Assembly (NCBI RefSeq): GCF_013523165.1
Contig: NZ_JAAMQI010000017.1
Location: 1-64,000, forward strand
Source: Pseudomonas entomophila
GTDB lineage: Bacteria > Pseudomonadota > Gammaproteobacteria > Pseudomonadales > Pseudomonadaceae
Length of the DNA: 64,000 nt
Direction: 5' to 3'
The notes below the pieces were generated by a model. That model was given only the letters and a program-made list of their open reading frames with translations. It was not told the origin of the DNA and ran no database searches. How positions within the stretch are numbered: position 1 is the stretch's first letter; each line of letters opens with the position of its first letter. Made by a program: the position numbers and the translations under genes. Positions 16,847 to 24,575 of the stretch are shown one piece after another.

Positions 16847-18142
16847 TCACGGGGTGCGCGTCACCCGCCAGACCGTGTTGGCCAGGTCGTCGGCGATGAT
16901 CAGCGCACCTTTCGGGTCCACGGTCACCCCGACCGGGCGGCCACGGGTCTTGCCATCGTCGTCACGGAAGCCCGTGGCGAAGTCGACCGGTTCACCGGCC
17001 GGCTTGCCGTCGCGGAACGGCACGAAGATGACCTTGTAACCCACCGGATCGGATCGGTTCCAGCTGCCGTGCTCGCCGACGAACACACCGTCGGCGAAGC
17101 GCTCGCCCATGGCCGGCAGCGAAAAGTCGACGCCCAGTGCGGCCACGTGCGAGCCCAGGCTGTAGTCCGGCTTGATGGCCGCGGCGACCTTGGCCGGGTC
17201 CTGCGGCTGGGCGCGCGGGTCGACGTTCTGGCCCCAGTAGCTGTAGGGCCAGCCGTAGAAGGCGCCTTCTGTCAGCGAGCTGAGGTAGTCCGGCACCAGG
17301 TCCGGCCCCAGTTCGTCGCGTTCGTTGACCACTGCCCAGACCTGGCCGGTGCCGGGCTGAATGGTCAGCGCCGTAGGGTTGCGGATCCCGGTCACGTAGG
17401 GCTTGTGCGCCCCGGTCTGGGCATCGATCTGCCAGACGACCGCACGGTCCACTTCGGCTTCCATGCCGCGCTCGGTGATGTTGCTGTTCGAGCCGATGCC
17501 CACGTACAGGAAGCGACCGTCGTCACTGACGGCCAGGGACTTGGTCCAGTGGTGGTTGATCTGCGACGGCAGTTCGGTGAGCGTGACCGGCGCACCACTG
17601 GCCTGGGTCTGCCCCTCGGTATAGGCGAAGGTCACCAGGGCATCCTGATTGGCGACGTACAGCTTGCCGTTGGCCAGGGCCAGGCCATAGGGCGCGTTGA
17701 GGTTCTCGGCGAACACCGTCTGCACCTCGTAGCGCCCGTCGCCATCAGCGTCACGCAGCAGCGTCAGACGGTTGCCACCCTTGACCTGGGTATTGCCCTT
17801 GGCCTTGATGTAGCCGGCGATCACATCCTTGGGCTTGAGCTTGGCGGCATTGCCACCGCGGCCTTCGGCGACCAGGATGTCGCCGTTGGGCAGCACCAGG
17901 GTCTGACGCGGAATCTTCAGGTCCTTGGCGATCGCCGTGACCGCGTAGCCTTCCGGCACCGTGGGGGTACGATCGCCCCAGGCACTCGGCTCGGCGATCT
18001 TCATGCTCGGCAGCAGGCCGCGCTGCTGTTCGGGCAGTTTCGGGTCCGGGCCGCGAGCCTGGGTCTTGTCGGGGTCGGTGTCGCCACAGCCGCTCAGCAG
18101 CAGGGCCATGCTCAAGGCCGTCAATGCATGGGTCGATTTCAT
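16847..18142 (-). CDS. PQQ-type sugar (sorbosone-like) dehydrogenase, lipoprotein
   Basis: A 431-residue beta-propeller protein of the glucose/sorbosone dehydrogenase family. The signal peptide ends in the lipobox LLSG-Cys19, so it should be a lipoprotein facing the periplasm. Conserved stretches include VLPNGDILVAEGRGGN, YGLALANGKLYVANQDALV, and VGEHGSWNRSDPVGYKVIFV near the C-terminus. PQQ and calcium dependence and sugar or aldose oxidation are inferred from the family. The start at 18142 has a strong GGAGGAGG site. It overlaps the stop of the upstream DUF2231 gene by four bases (ATGA), indicating translational coupling. Confidence 0.85.
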   Translation of the reverse strand: MKSTHALTALSMALLLSGCGDTDPDKTQARGPDPKLPEQQRGLLPSMKIAEPSAWGDRTPTVPEGYAVTAIAKDLKIPRQTLVLPNGDILVAEGRGGNAAKLKPKDVIAGYIKAKGNTQVKGGNRLTLLRDADGDGRYEVQTVFAENLNAPYGLALANGKLYVANQDALVTFAYTEGQTQASGAPVTLTELPSQINHHWTKSLAVSDDGRFLYVGIGSNSNITERGMEAEVDRAVVWQIDAQTGAHKPYVTGIRNPTALTIQPGTGQVWAVVNERDELGPDLVPDYLSSLTEGAFYGWPYSYWGQNVDPRAQPQDPAKVAAAIKPDYSLGSHVAALGVDFSLPAMGERFADGVFVGEHGSWNRSDPVGYKVIFVPFRDGKPAGEPVDFATGFRDDDGKTRGRPVGVTVDPKGALIIADDLANTVWRVTRTP

Positions 18143-18567
18143 ACCACCTCCTCCGAACGCAGGCCGGTCAGGCCGATCCAGGCCGTGATCAGCGACAACA
18201 GGGCCACGATGGCGGACAGGACGAGGCCCGAGGGCATCATCGCCCAGGCGTCCTTGGCATGCTCGAACGCACCGACCAGGCCCAGCACCCACGTGACCAG
18301 CAGCAGCACGAAGTACAGCGCCGGGCGACCGCCCTTGCGCTCGGCGCGCACCAGGTTGACCAGCGCGAACAGCAATGCCAGCCCGGCGAAGAGCAAGCCG
18401 CCTGCGATCAGCCACGACGCGAAGTTGCTCCACTGGATCTGGTAGGTCTTGGCATAGGCGATGTCGCTGAGCAGCGCGCCCAGAAACAGCGGTACGGCGC
18501 CTGCGAGCAGGATCGCATGCAGCGGCCCGGGCCGGCAGCGATGAAGGGGGTAGGCAGTTGCGGTCAC
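18139..18567 (-). CDS. DUF2231-family membrane protein
   Basis: A 142-residue protein with four hydrophobic segments at about 18-36, 48-70, 82-100 and 113-133. PLHAILLAGAVPLFLGALLSD near the N-terminus matches DUF2231. Some family members bind haem or sit beside cytochromes, so an electron-transfer role with the adjacent dehydrogenase is possible but unproven. It is the promoter-proximal gene of a two-gene operon coupled by an ATGA overlap to the dehydrogenase. Confidence 0.82.
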   Translation of the reverse strand: MTATAYPLHRCRPGPLHAILLAGAVPLFLGALLSDIAYAKTYQIQWSNFASWLIAGGLLFAGLALLFALVNLVRAERKGGRPALYFVLLLVTWVLGLVGAFEHAKDAWAMMPSGLVLSAIVALLSLITAWIGLTGLRSEEVV

Positions 18568-18730
18568 GGCGGTCTCCTCAGGGTTCAGCGACCTGGATCA
18601 CGGCTTGACGTGGATACGCTGGGCCATCAGGGTCGCGCGGACGTTGCAGAGAAAGTGATTGCACCTTGACAGCTTTAGTTCACCGTCCGCCCTTGCTCAG
18701 ACTCATCGGGCCCGTCGCGCGGGGGAAAAT

Positions 18731-18780
18731 TTTGTTAACAAATTGTGAAAACAATATAAAAGAATTGATATTATCTGCGT
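18731..18780 (+). promoter_or_regulatory. AT-rich control region of the TonB-dependent receptor, possible Fur site
   Basis: An unusually AT-rich island in GC-rich DNA. It contains the palindrome TTTGTTAACAAA (18731-18742), ATTGTGAAAACAAT directly after, and GAATTGATATTATC (18762-18775), a partial match to the Fur box half GATAATNATTATC. A promoter and iron repression are expected here; the exact site is uncertain. The rest of 18568-18843 holds no gene. Confidence 0.45.
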
Positions 18781-18843
18781 TGAATTCTCATTTGCGAACG
18801 CGCTTCACTCGCGTCCTTTCGCTCGACTCAGGAACAGGCTCCC

Positions 18844-20943
18844 TTGAACCCTCGTTTTTCTGCCCTCGTACTGCTTGCCGGTGTCTGTAGCCACCCCCCG
18901 TCCCTCATGGCCGCTACCGAAGTGGTCCTGCCCAACATTCAGGTCGAAAGCAACAGTGAAGCCGACGGCGGCTTGAGCAAGGGCTATCAAGGCCGGACCG
19001 CCAGCAGCACCACCCGCCTGGGGTTGTCCAAGCAGGAAACGCCGCAGGCGGTGACCACCTTGACGCGCGAGCAGATCGATGACTTTCGCATCAACGACGT
19101 CAGGCAGGCCCTGCGTGCCGCGCCATCGGTCACGGTCGAGCAGATCGAAACCGATCGCACGATCTTCACCTCGCGTGGCTTCACCATCGATACGTTTGAG
19201 TACGACGGCATGGGCATGCCGTTCGCGGCGACGACCCTGATCGGCGCGCAGGACCTGGCCGAATACGAGCAGATCGACGTGCTGCACGGCGCCAATGGCT
19301 TGATGAGCGGCACGGGCAACCCGTCGGCCACGGTCAACTTCGTGCGCAAGCGCCCTACCCTCACGCCCCAGGCCTCGATCGGTGTCAGCGCCGGTGCCTG
19401 GGACAACCGGCGCATCGCCGCCGACGTGTCCGGCCCGCTCACCGACAGCGGGAACGTGCGTGGGCGCTTCATCTATGCCCATGACAAAGGCAATTCCTAC
19501 CTGGATCGCTATGGCCACGAGCTGAACGTGGCCGCCGGGCTGCTGGCGTTCGACCTTTCCGACGCCGATACCCTGACCGTGGGTTTCTCCCAGCACAACA
19601 GCGATGCCAATGGCAGCAGCTGGGGCAACCTGCCCCTGGTCGATGCCAGCGGCCGGGCCCTTCACTACAGCAGCCGCAGCACCAGCGTGGGCCAGCCCTG
19701 GACCTACTGGAACCTGCACACGCAACGGGCGTTCGCCGAGCTGACCCACGCGTTCGGCAACGGCTGGAACGGCAAACTGACGGTGACCGGTGTCTCGCAG
19801 AAGCAGGACACCAACATGTTCTACCTGTACAACGTGGTCGGCGACGCTGCGACCTCGTACGCCAGCGACACCACCAGCGACGAGCATCAGTTGATCGGCG
19901 AGGCGCAGCTCTCCGGGCCGTTCACGCTGCTGGGCCGAGATCACGAGCTGACCCTGGGCGCTAACTATGGGCGTACACACCACACGGAACGCGGCTACAA
20001 CGTCAGTGAGGACGGCTATTTCGACTCGTCCTTCTCCGAAGCGCTGGCCGGCCGCATCCTTCGACCCTCCTTGGCCTATACCAGCGAAGCCAATACCCAG
20101 AACTTCACCGACCGCCAGAAGAGCCTGTACGCCGGGGCCCGCTTCAGCGTGATCGACGACCTGCACTGGATCCTCGGCGCACGGATGCTCAGCGCCGACG
20201 GCGAAGGCGACAGCTACGGCAGCTCGCACTACACCCGCGAGCACGGCAAGGTCACCCCGTACACCGGTCTGGTGTATGACCTGACCCCGCAATGGGCAGT
20301 GTATGGCAGCTGGACGCAGATCTTCAGCCCGCAGTACGAGGCAGGCCTGGATGGCGGATTGCTCGACCCTCTGGAAGGCACCAGCGCCGAGGTCGGCATC
20401 AAGGGCAGTCTCATGGACCAGCGCCTGGACCTGTCCGCCGCGCTGTTCAAGACCCGTCAGGAGAACGTCGCCGCCAATCCGGTGTACGAGGGCAATCGCT
20501 ACCTGTACGAAGGTGTGGACTACAAGAGCCACGGCATCGAGCTGGAGGCCTCGGGCGAACTGCTGCCTGGGCTGAACGTGCTGGCCGGCTACACCTACGT
20601 ACGGATCGAGGACCCGGAGGGCGACAAGGCGCGTCAGTTCGTCCCCAGCCATAGCCTGCGCAGCCTGCTCACCTACCGCCTGCCGACCCTGCCGCAGGTC
20701 AAGGTCGGTGGCCGTTTGAGCTGGCAGAGCGCCGTGCGCAGCGACACGTATCATGAAGCGCGCCAGGAGGCCTACGCCTTGCTGGACCTGATGACCACCT
20801 ACGACATCGACGATCACTGGAGCACGTCGCTGAACCTCAACAACGTCACCGACCGCAAGTACCTGCAATCGCTGCAGACCGGCAGCAGCTCGAACTACGG
20901 GGCACCGCGTAATCTGACGGCATCGGTGACCTGGACCTACTGA
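18844..20943 (+). CDS. TonB-dependent siderophore receptor
   Basis: A 699-residue outer-membrane receptor. A signal peptide covers about residues 1-23. The plug domain (about 55-160) has KQETPQAVTTLTREQI and IDVLHGANGLMSGTGNPSATVNF, typical of the FpvA/FhuE group. A 22-stranded barrel follows, ending in a terminal tyrosine (VTWTY). There is no extra N-terminal signalling domain and no sigma/anti-sigma pair nearby, so it should be a plain transporter under Fur. The start is a TTG at 18844 after CAGGAACAGG; the first in-frame ATG would delete the signal peptide. The cognate siderophore is unknown. Confidence 0.88.
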   Translation: MNPRFSALVLLAGVCSHPPSLMAATEVVLPNIQVESNSEADGGLSKGYQGRTASSTTRLGLSKQETPQAVTTLTREQIDDFRINDVRQALRAAPSVTVEQIETDRTIFTSRGFTIDTFEYDGMGMPFAATTLIGAQDLAEYEQIDVLHGANGLMSGTGNPSATVNFVRKRPTLTPQASIGVSAGAWDNRRIAADVSGPLTDSGNVRGRFIYAHDKGNSYLDRYGHELNVAAGLLAFDLSDADTLTVGFSQHNSDANGSSWGNLPLVDASGRALHYSSRSTSVGQPWTYWNLHTQRAFAELTHAFGNGWNGKLTVTGVSQKQDTNMFYLYNVVGDAATSYASDTTSDEHQLIGEAQLSGPFTLLGRDHELTLGANYGRTHHTERGYNVSEDGYFDSSFSEALAGRILRPSLAYTSEANTQNFTDRQKSLYAGARFSVIDDLHWILGARMLSADGEGDSYGSSHYTREHGKVTPYTGLVYDLTPQWAVYGSWTQIFSPQYEAGLDGGLLDPLEGTSAEVGIKGSLMDQRLDLSAALFKTRQENVAANPVYEGNRYLYEGVDYKSHGIELEASGELLPGLNVLAGYTYVRIEDPEGDKARQFVPSHSLRSLLTYRLPTLPQVKVGGRLSWQSAVRSDTYHEARQEAYALLDLMTTYDIDDHWSTSLNLNNVTDRKYLQSLQTGSSSNYGAPRNLTASVTWTY

Positions 20944-21033
20944 AGGCGCCAGGACTTGGAGGCGCCGACGCTGTCGACGGCGTTGGCTTCTATGGGGCTT
21001 GCCAGCCATGCAGGCGGCGACGGGCCGGACGCT

Positions 21034-21059
21034 ATCGTGGGCAAGCCCGCTCCCACAGG
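21034..21059 (-). repeat. REP unit, second subfamily (inverted)
   Basis: ATCGTGGGCAAGCCCGCTCC ending CACAG, followed 110 bases later by its inverted partner at 21168. They lie between the TonB receptor and DUF1289, in the otherwise empty stretch 20944-21227. Confidence 0.75.
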
Positions 21060-21167
21060 TCCGTGGTGGCCGGCCTTACCGCGGCATGGTCGTGGGGGTC
21101 TGGACTGCATCAATGCTCTGATAGATCAACGCACTCCCTTGTCGGCGATGACGGCAGTCGGCGCGCC

Positions 21168-21205
21168 CTGTGGGAGCAGGCTTGCCCGCGATGGCGGCAG
21201 TGCAG
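21168..21205 (+). repeat. REP unit, second subfamily (forward)
   Basis: CTGTGGGAGCAGGCTTGCCC continuing GCGATGGCGGCAG. Inverted partner of the unit at 21034. Confidence 0.75.
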
Positions 21206-21227
21206 GCGCCCTCGCCAGCCAGGCGGA

Positions 21228-21422
21228 TCACTTCTTTTTCTTCAACGCCTTCAGGCGAGCCTTGGCCTGCTTGACCACCTCGGCGCGCTCGCCCTTCTTC
21301 AGGCGCTTCCACTCACGGATCTCGTCCTTCAGCCGCCCGCACCCGGTACAGACGCCGTCACGGACCTTGCAGTTCGAGGTACAGGGGTTGTCGCTGTCTT
21401 TGCCCAACTCATCGTCTCCCAC
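21228..21422 (-). CDS. DUF1289 small cysteine-rich protein
   Basis: A 64-residue protein with four cysteines at 14, 18, 25 and 28 (NPCTSNCKVRDGVCTGCGR) and the downstream EIREW, which define DUF1289. A zinc or iron-sulfur site is likely but unproven. The C-terminus is a lysine-rich helix ending LKALKKKK. It lies 69 bases downstream of the TorF-type porin gene on the same strand. Confidence 0.85.
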   Translation of the reverse strand: MGDDELGKDSDNPCTSNCKVRDGVCTGCGRLKDEIREWKRLKKGERAEVVKQAKARLKALKKKK

Positions 21423-21491
21423 AAGTGGCGAGCATGCCTATGGCTTCGACACGGCCATCGGGCCGACGACTCAACCGCAGCGAGGACGCGG

Positions 21492-22211
21492 CTAGAAGAA
21501 GCTGCGCTGGGCCTTGAGCATGACCATGCTGTCGCACTGGGCATTGATGCCCGAATACACGTCGCAGCCGCTGCCGCTCAGGTCCGAACCGCTGTAGATC
21601 AGGTCCAGGTCCATTCCCAGCCAAGGCCGCGACAGTTTCAGGGACCAGTCGCTGAAGGCGTTGACCTCACCGCCACCGCCAATGGTGAACGGCGTCCCTA
21701 ACCGATGATGCGCCACCTTGAACGTCACGCCGATGTCGAGCAGCGGCACCTGCCCCAGGTCGGCGTACAGCGTCCCCGTCCGGTTGTCCGGGTTGTCGTT
21801 GAGCGCCCCACCCAGGCGACTGCCGAACATCGACAGGCCGCCGTACACGGCATGGCTGTCACCGCCCGAGATTTCGGGGTAGCTGTAATGGATCATGCCC
21901 ACTTCGTACCCCAGGCTGGTGTCGAAGCGGTGGCGATAGCCCAGGTAGCTGTCCAGTTGCAAGGTGGCGGTCGGCGCAATGCCCATGCTCGGGGCGAACT
22001 GGCCGAAATACACGCCACTGGGGTGGGTGAAGTCCAGCCCCCCATGGAACGAGCTGACGGCGCTCGGCGCAATCAACCCTTGGGCCATGCTGCGCGAGGG
22101 GGTGGTACCGAGCTTGAAGTCGAAGTCGCCCAACTGCCGCTGGATCTGCTGGGCCCAGGCACCTGGGCTGAGGAGGACCAGGGCGGCCACCAGCAGAAGA
22201 GGCCTGGTCAT
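21492..22211 (-). CDS. TorF-family putative outer-membrane porin
   Basis: A 239-residue protein with a clear signal peptide (cleavage expected after AWA at about 21). The mature part starts QQIQRQLGDFDFKLG and alternates hydrophobic and polar residues as in a beta-barrel; it ends RSFF with the terminal aromatic expected for outer-membrane insertion. It matches the TIGR02001/Gcw_chp type (YLGYRHRFDTSLGYEVGMIHYSY, GTLYADL). Substrate unknown. Two cysteines near 217 and 226 may form a disulfide. Confidence 0.8.
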   Translation of the reverse strand: MTRPLLLVAALVLLSPGAWAQQIQRQLGDFDFKLGTTPSRSMAQGLIAPSAVSSFHGGLDFTHPSGVYFGQFAPSMGIAPTATLQLDSYLGYRHRFDTSLGYEVGMIHYSYPEISGGDSHAVYGGLSMFGSRLGGALNDNPDNRTGTLYADLGQVPLLDIGVTFKVAHHRLGTPFTIGGGGEVNAFSDWSLKLSRPWLGMDLDLIYSGSDLSGSGCDVYSGINAQCDSMVMLKAQRSFF

Positions 22212-22419
22212 GCCGGTCTCCTGAAGAGTCTGTTCTAGAGGGGAAGGAGGATACCTGCGTCGGCCACTGGTAGATGACCGTTCGTCGAGCCGTCACGTCG
22301 TACGGCTCACCGTTTCAGCTTCGACGAAACGGCCGCCAGCCCGACAGGGCATGGGCCCCGCCGCGCTGGCGGCCGCTTTGACGCCCCTTCTGGATGAGCG
22401 TCGCGTCGCGATCGGTCGA

Positions 22420-22857
22420 TCAGTCGAGCAGGTCGGCAGGGACCTGACCGCCGTTTTCCGACAGCTTCTTCAACACTGCCTTGTGCAGCCACAGGTTCAT
22501 GGCAGCCGAGTCATCGGTCGAACCGGTGTAGTTCAGTTCCTTGGCCAGCTCTTTGCGATTGGTCAGGCTGCTGTCGATGTTCAGCAGCTTGAGCAGGTCG
22601 ACGATCGAGGTTTTCCAGTTCAGCTTCTCGCTGTTCTGGGCAGCCAGGCCATCGAGCTTGGCCGCGACGTCGACCTGTGACAGGGCAGCCGGGGCTGGCG
22701 TGGAGGCCGAGGCCGTCGCCCCTGGGGTGGTCGACGCGGAGGCGTCTGCCGAGGCGGCGCCGCCACCTGCGGTAGACGCGTCGCTGGCCGTTGGTGCGGT
22801 GCCCTGATCGTGTTTGCGCAGGCCCAGTTTTTCGAGGATGGTGCCGAAGAGACTCAT
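22420..22857 (-). CDS. DUF3597 domain protein
   Basis: A 145-residue protein. MSLFGTILEKLGLRKH at the N-terminus and NWKTSIVDLLKLLNIDSSL plus KELAKELNYTG in the C-terminal half define DUF3597, which resembles a LysM-like or YidB-type helical module. Between them, residues 24-62 are a low-complexity Ala/Ser/Thr/Pro linker. Function unknown; the family often sits with envelope-stress genes. The start at 22857 has AAAGGAAA upstream. It lies 83 bases downstream of the DUF2382 pair on the same strand. Confidence 0.85.
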   Translation of the reverse strand: MSLFGTILEKLGLRKHDQGTAPTASDASTAGGGAASADASASTTPGATASASTPAPAALSQVDVAAKLDGLAAQNSEKLNWKTSIVDLLKLLNIDSSLTNRKELAKELNYTGSTDDSAAMNLWLHKAVLKKLSENGGQVPADLLD

Positions 22858-22940
22858 GTCGATTTCCTTTCTCTGGAGGGAATGATCAAGCGGTGGGCAT
22901 GACCGACGGACACACAGGCCCATCGGTTGCCCGGTTACGA

Positions 22941-23849
22941 TCAACGGCCTTTGAGCGGATCGTTCGGTGGCGTGATCGAGGCATCGCGACGTACGGCGCC
23001 TGGATCGTTCTGGACCTCGACATCGGTGCGACGAACCGTGTCACGGATGGTTTCCTGATGGTCGCTGGACTGCTTGCCCACGCTGACCTCCTCCACCACG
23101 CGTGCCGATTTCTCGACCACGGCCTGCTCGGCGGTTTCCTGGATCTCGATCGAGCCGGCCTTGAAGCCGTCCAGGTCGGCTGCAGTGGCCGGACGGTCCA
23201 CCGGGCGACGTTCGATGTGGGCGTGTTCCTCGTGCAGGTTGACCGTCTCTTCGACAGGACGCTCGCTGAGGCGCGAGACCACGCGAACACGGCCGGTGGC
23301 GACTTCGCGCTTGCCGACGCGCAGGTCTTCCTCGATCACCGGGATCGACGTGCGGCCCGTGGCAGTGTCGAGGCCGGCAGTGTCGAGGCTGCGGTCCACG
23401 ACATCGGCGCGGTCGGCGCCCAGGTGGGTGCCGGCGACGTGCGTCGTGGCGCCTGTGTTTTCGCGGCTCCAGCCAGCGACACGCTCATCGACGTCGATGG
23501 CACCATTGCGCTCGAGAATCTCCTCGGCCTTGTCGGCCTGCTCGTCGCTCATGACCGTCACGGTCAGCACGGCAGCGCCGCGGCGGGACAGTTCGGGGTA
23601 GGCGGTGGCATAGCGGTGCGGCTTGTTGGCATCGTGTTCATCGGTGCCGAACAGGGAGCTGAAGAAATGGCTGACCTTCTCGCCGAAGGACTCATGATGA
23701 GCAGGATCGTCGGCACGCCCTTCGGCGGCATGCAATTCAGAAGACGACAGTTCGATATTGCTCTCGAGCACGTGTTGGGCCAGCAGATCGCGCTTGGCGG
23801 CCTGGGCTTCGGTCAGGGTGTCGAAAGCGGCAACGAGTGTATGAGTCAT
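22941..23849 (-). CDS. DUF2382 domain stress protein, long form
   Basis: A 302-residue, strongly charged protein. Residues 1-115 look like a general-stress 17M/YflT-type domain (LVAAFDTLTEAQAAKRDLL, then SRRGAAVLTVTV). Residues about 165-280 are DUF2382 (SIPVIEEDLRVGKREVATG, VEETVNLHEEHAHIERRPVD). Such YsnF/AvaK-like proteins are linked to desiccation and osmotic stress; the molecular function is unknown. Its start overlaps the stop of the shorter DUF2382 gene by four bases (ATGA), so the two are translationally coupled. Confidence 0.85.
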   Translation of the reverse strand: MTHTLVAAFDTLTEAQAAKRDLLAQHVLESNIELSSSELHAAEGRADDPAHHESFGEKVSHFFSSLFGTDEHDANKPHRYATAYPELSRRGAAVLTVTVMSDEQADKAEEILERNGAIDVDERVAGWSRENTGATTHVAGTHLGADRADVVDRSLDTAGLDTATGRTSIPVIEEDLRVGKREVATGRVRVVSRLSERPVEETVNLHEEHAHIERRPVDRPATAADLDGFKAGSIEIQETAEQAVVEKSARVVEEVSVGKQSSDHQETIRDTVRRTDVEVQNDPGAVRRDASITPPNDPLKGR

Positions 23850-24313
23850 GCGTCTCTCTCTTTGCGGGTAATGGAACTGGGGGTCCGGGCAGCGGCAGGA
23901 GTGTCGCCTTGCGGGTCGTCGGTCGGCGCGTTGCGGTGCGTGAGCACGATGTCTTCACGGCGCAGGCTGACCGTCTGTTGGAACGGGACGTCTTCGACGA
24001 AAGGCCGGATATGCAGCTCTTCCTTGAGCACCAGGCGTTTTTCGACGACGAGGACTTCTTCGAGTACAGGAATGATGGTCACACCGTCCTCGACACGCGT
24101 CTGTGGCGGATGGTCCCGGTCCACCGGCGTGCCTTTGGCGACGCGCTCGACCGAAGCCCCTTCCTTGCGCAGGGTGTCGCGAACCACCTGTTCATGCGAA
24201 TGCACCTGTTTGTCCACGGTGGTGATACCCGTGACGACAGTGCGCTTCGACAGGCTGGCTGCTTCTTCCAGCACGGGAATGGACGCTTCGTGGTGATCAG
24301 GTCGGGTGTCCAT
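23846..24313 (-). CDS. DUF2382 domain protein, short form
   Basis: A 155-residue protein with two recognisable DUF2382-like half-motifs: ASIPVLEEAASLSKRTVVTG near residue 10 and TIIPVLEEVLVVEKRLVLKE near 80. It lacks the N-terminal stress domain of its neighbour. It is the first gene of the coupled pair. Probably cytoplasmic or cell-surface associated; function unknown. Upstream, 24314-24575 has no other gene and no promoter I can name. Confidence 0.82.
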   Translation of the reverse strand: MDTRPDHHEASIPVLEEAASLSKRTVVTGITTVDKQVHSHEQVVRDTLRKEGASVERVAKGTPVDRDHPPQTRVEDGVTIIPVLEEVLVVEKRLVLKEELHIRPFVEDVPFQQTVSLRREDIVLTHRNAPTDDPQGDTPAAARTPSSITRKERDA

Positions 24314-24575
24314 GACGCAACGCGTGTCCTCGAAATCTCATGGGTTACCCTTAACCTGAGTGACGCGAATGCACCTCGGTTCAACCGAATTGCCCTGCTC
24401 GGCCGACGAATGGTCGGCGGGTCGGCCGCCGGGCAAGGCAAGACTTTGCCAGGCAAAACCCGGATAATGCCGGCCTGTCGTTCTTCTACGGTTCTCTTCG
24501 TGGCCTGCGCCCTCCTCCTGAGTGTCGGCCGCGTCATGCCTTTTCGTTTCACTCGTGCTCACGGTGCCCCCCGCA

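Noticed and set aside
16700..18445. Long plus-strand frame opposite the PQQ-type dehydrogenase
   Set aside because: Composition is atypical, no ribosome site or domain is seen, and the minus-strand gene has a clear signal peptide and ribosome site.
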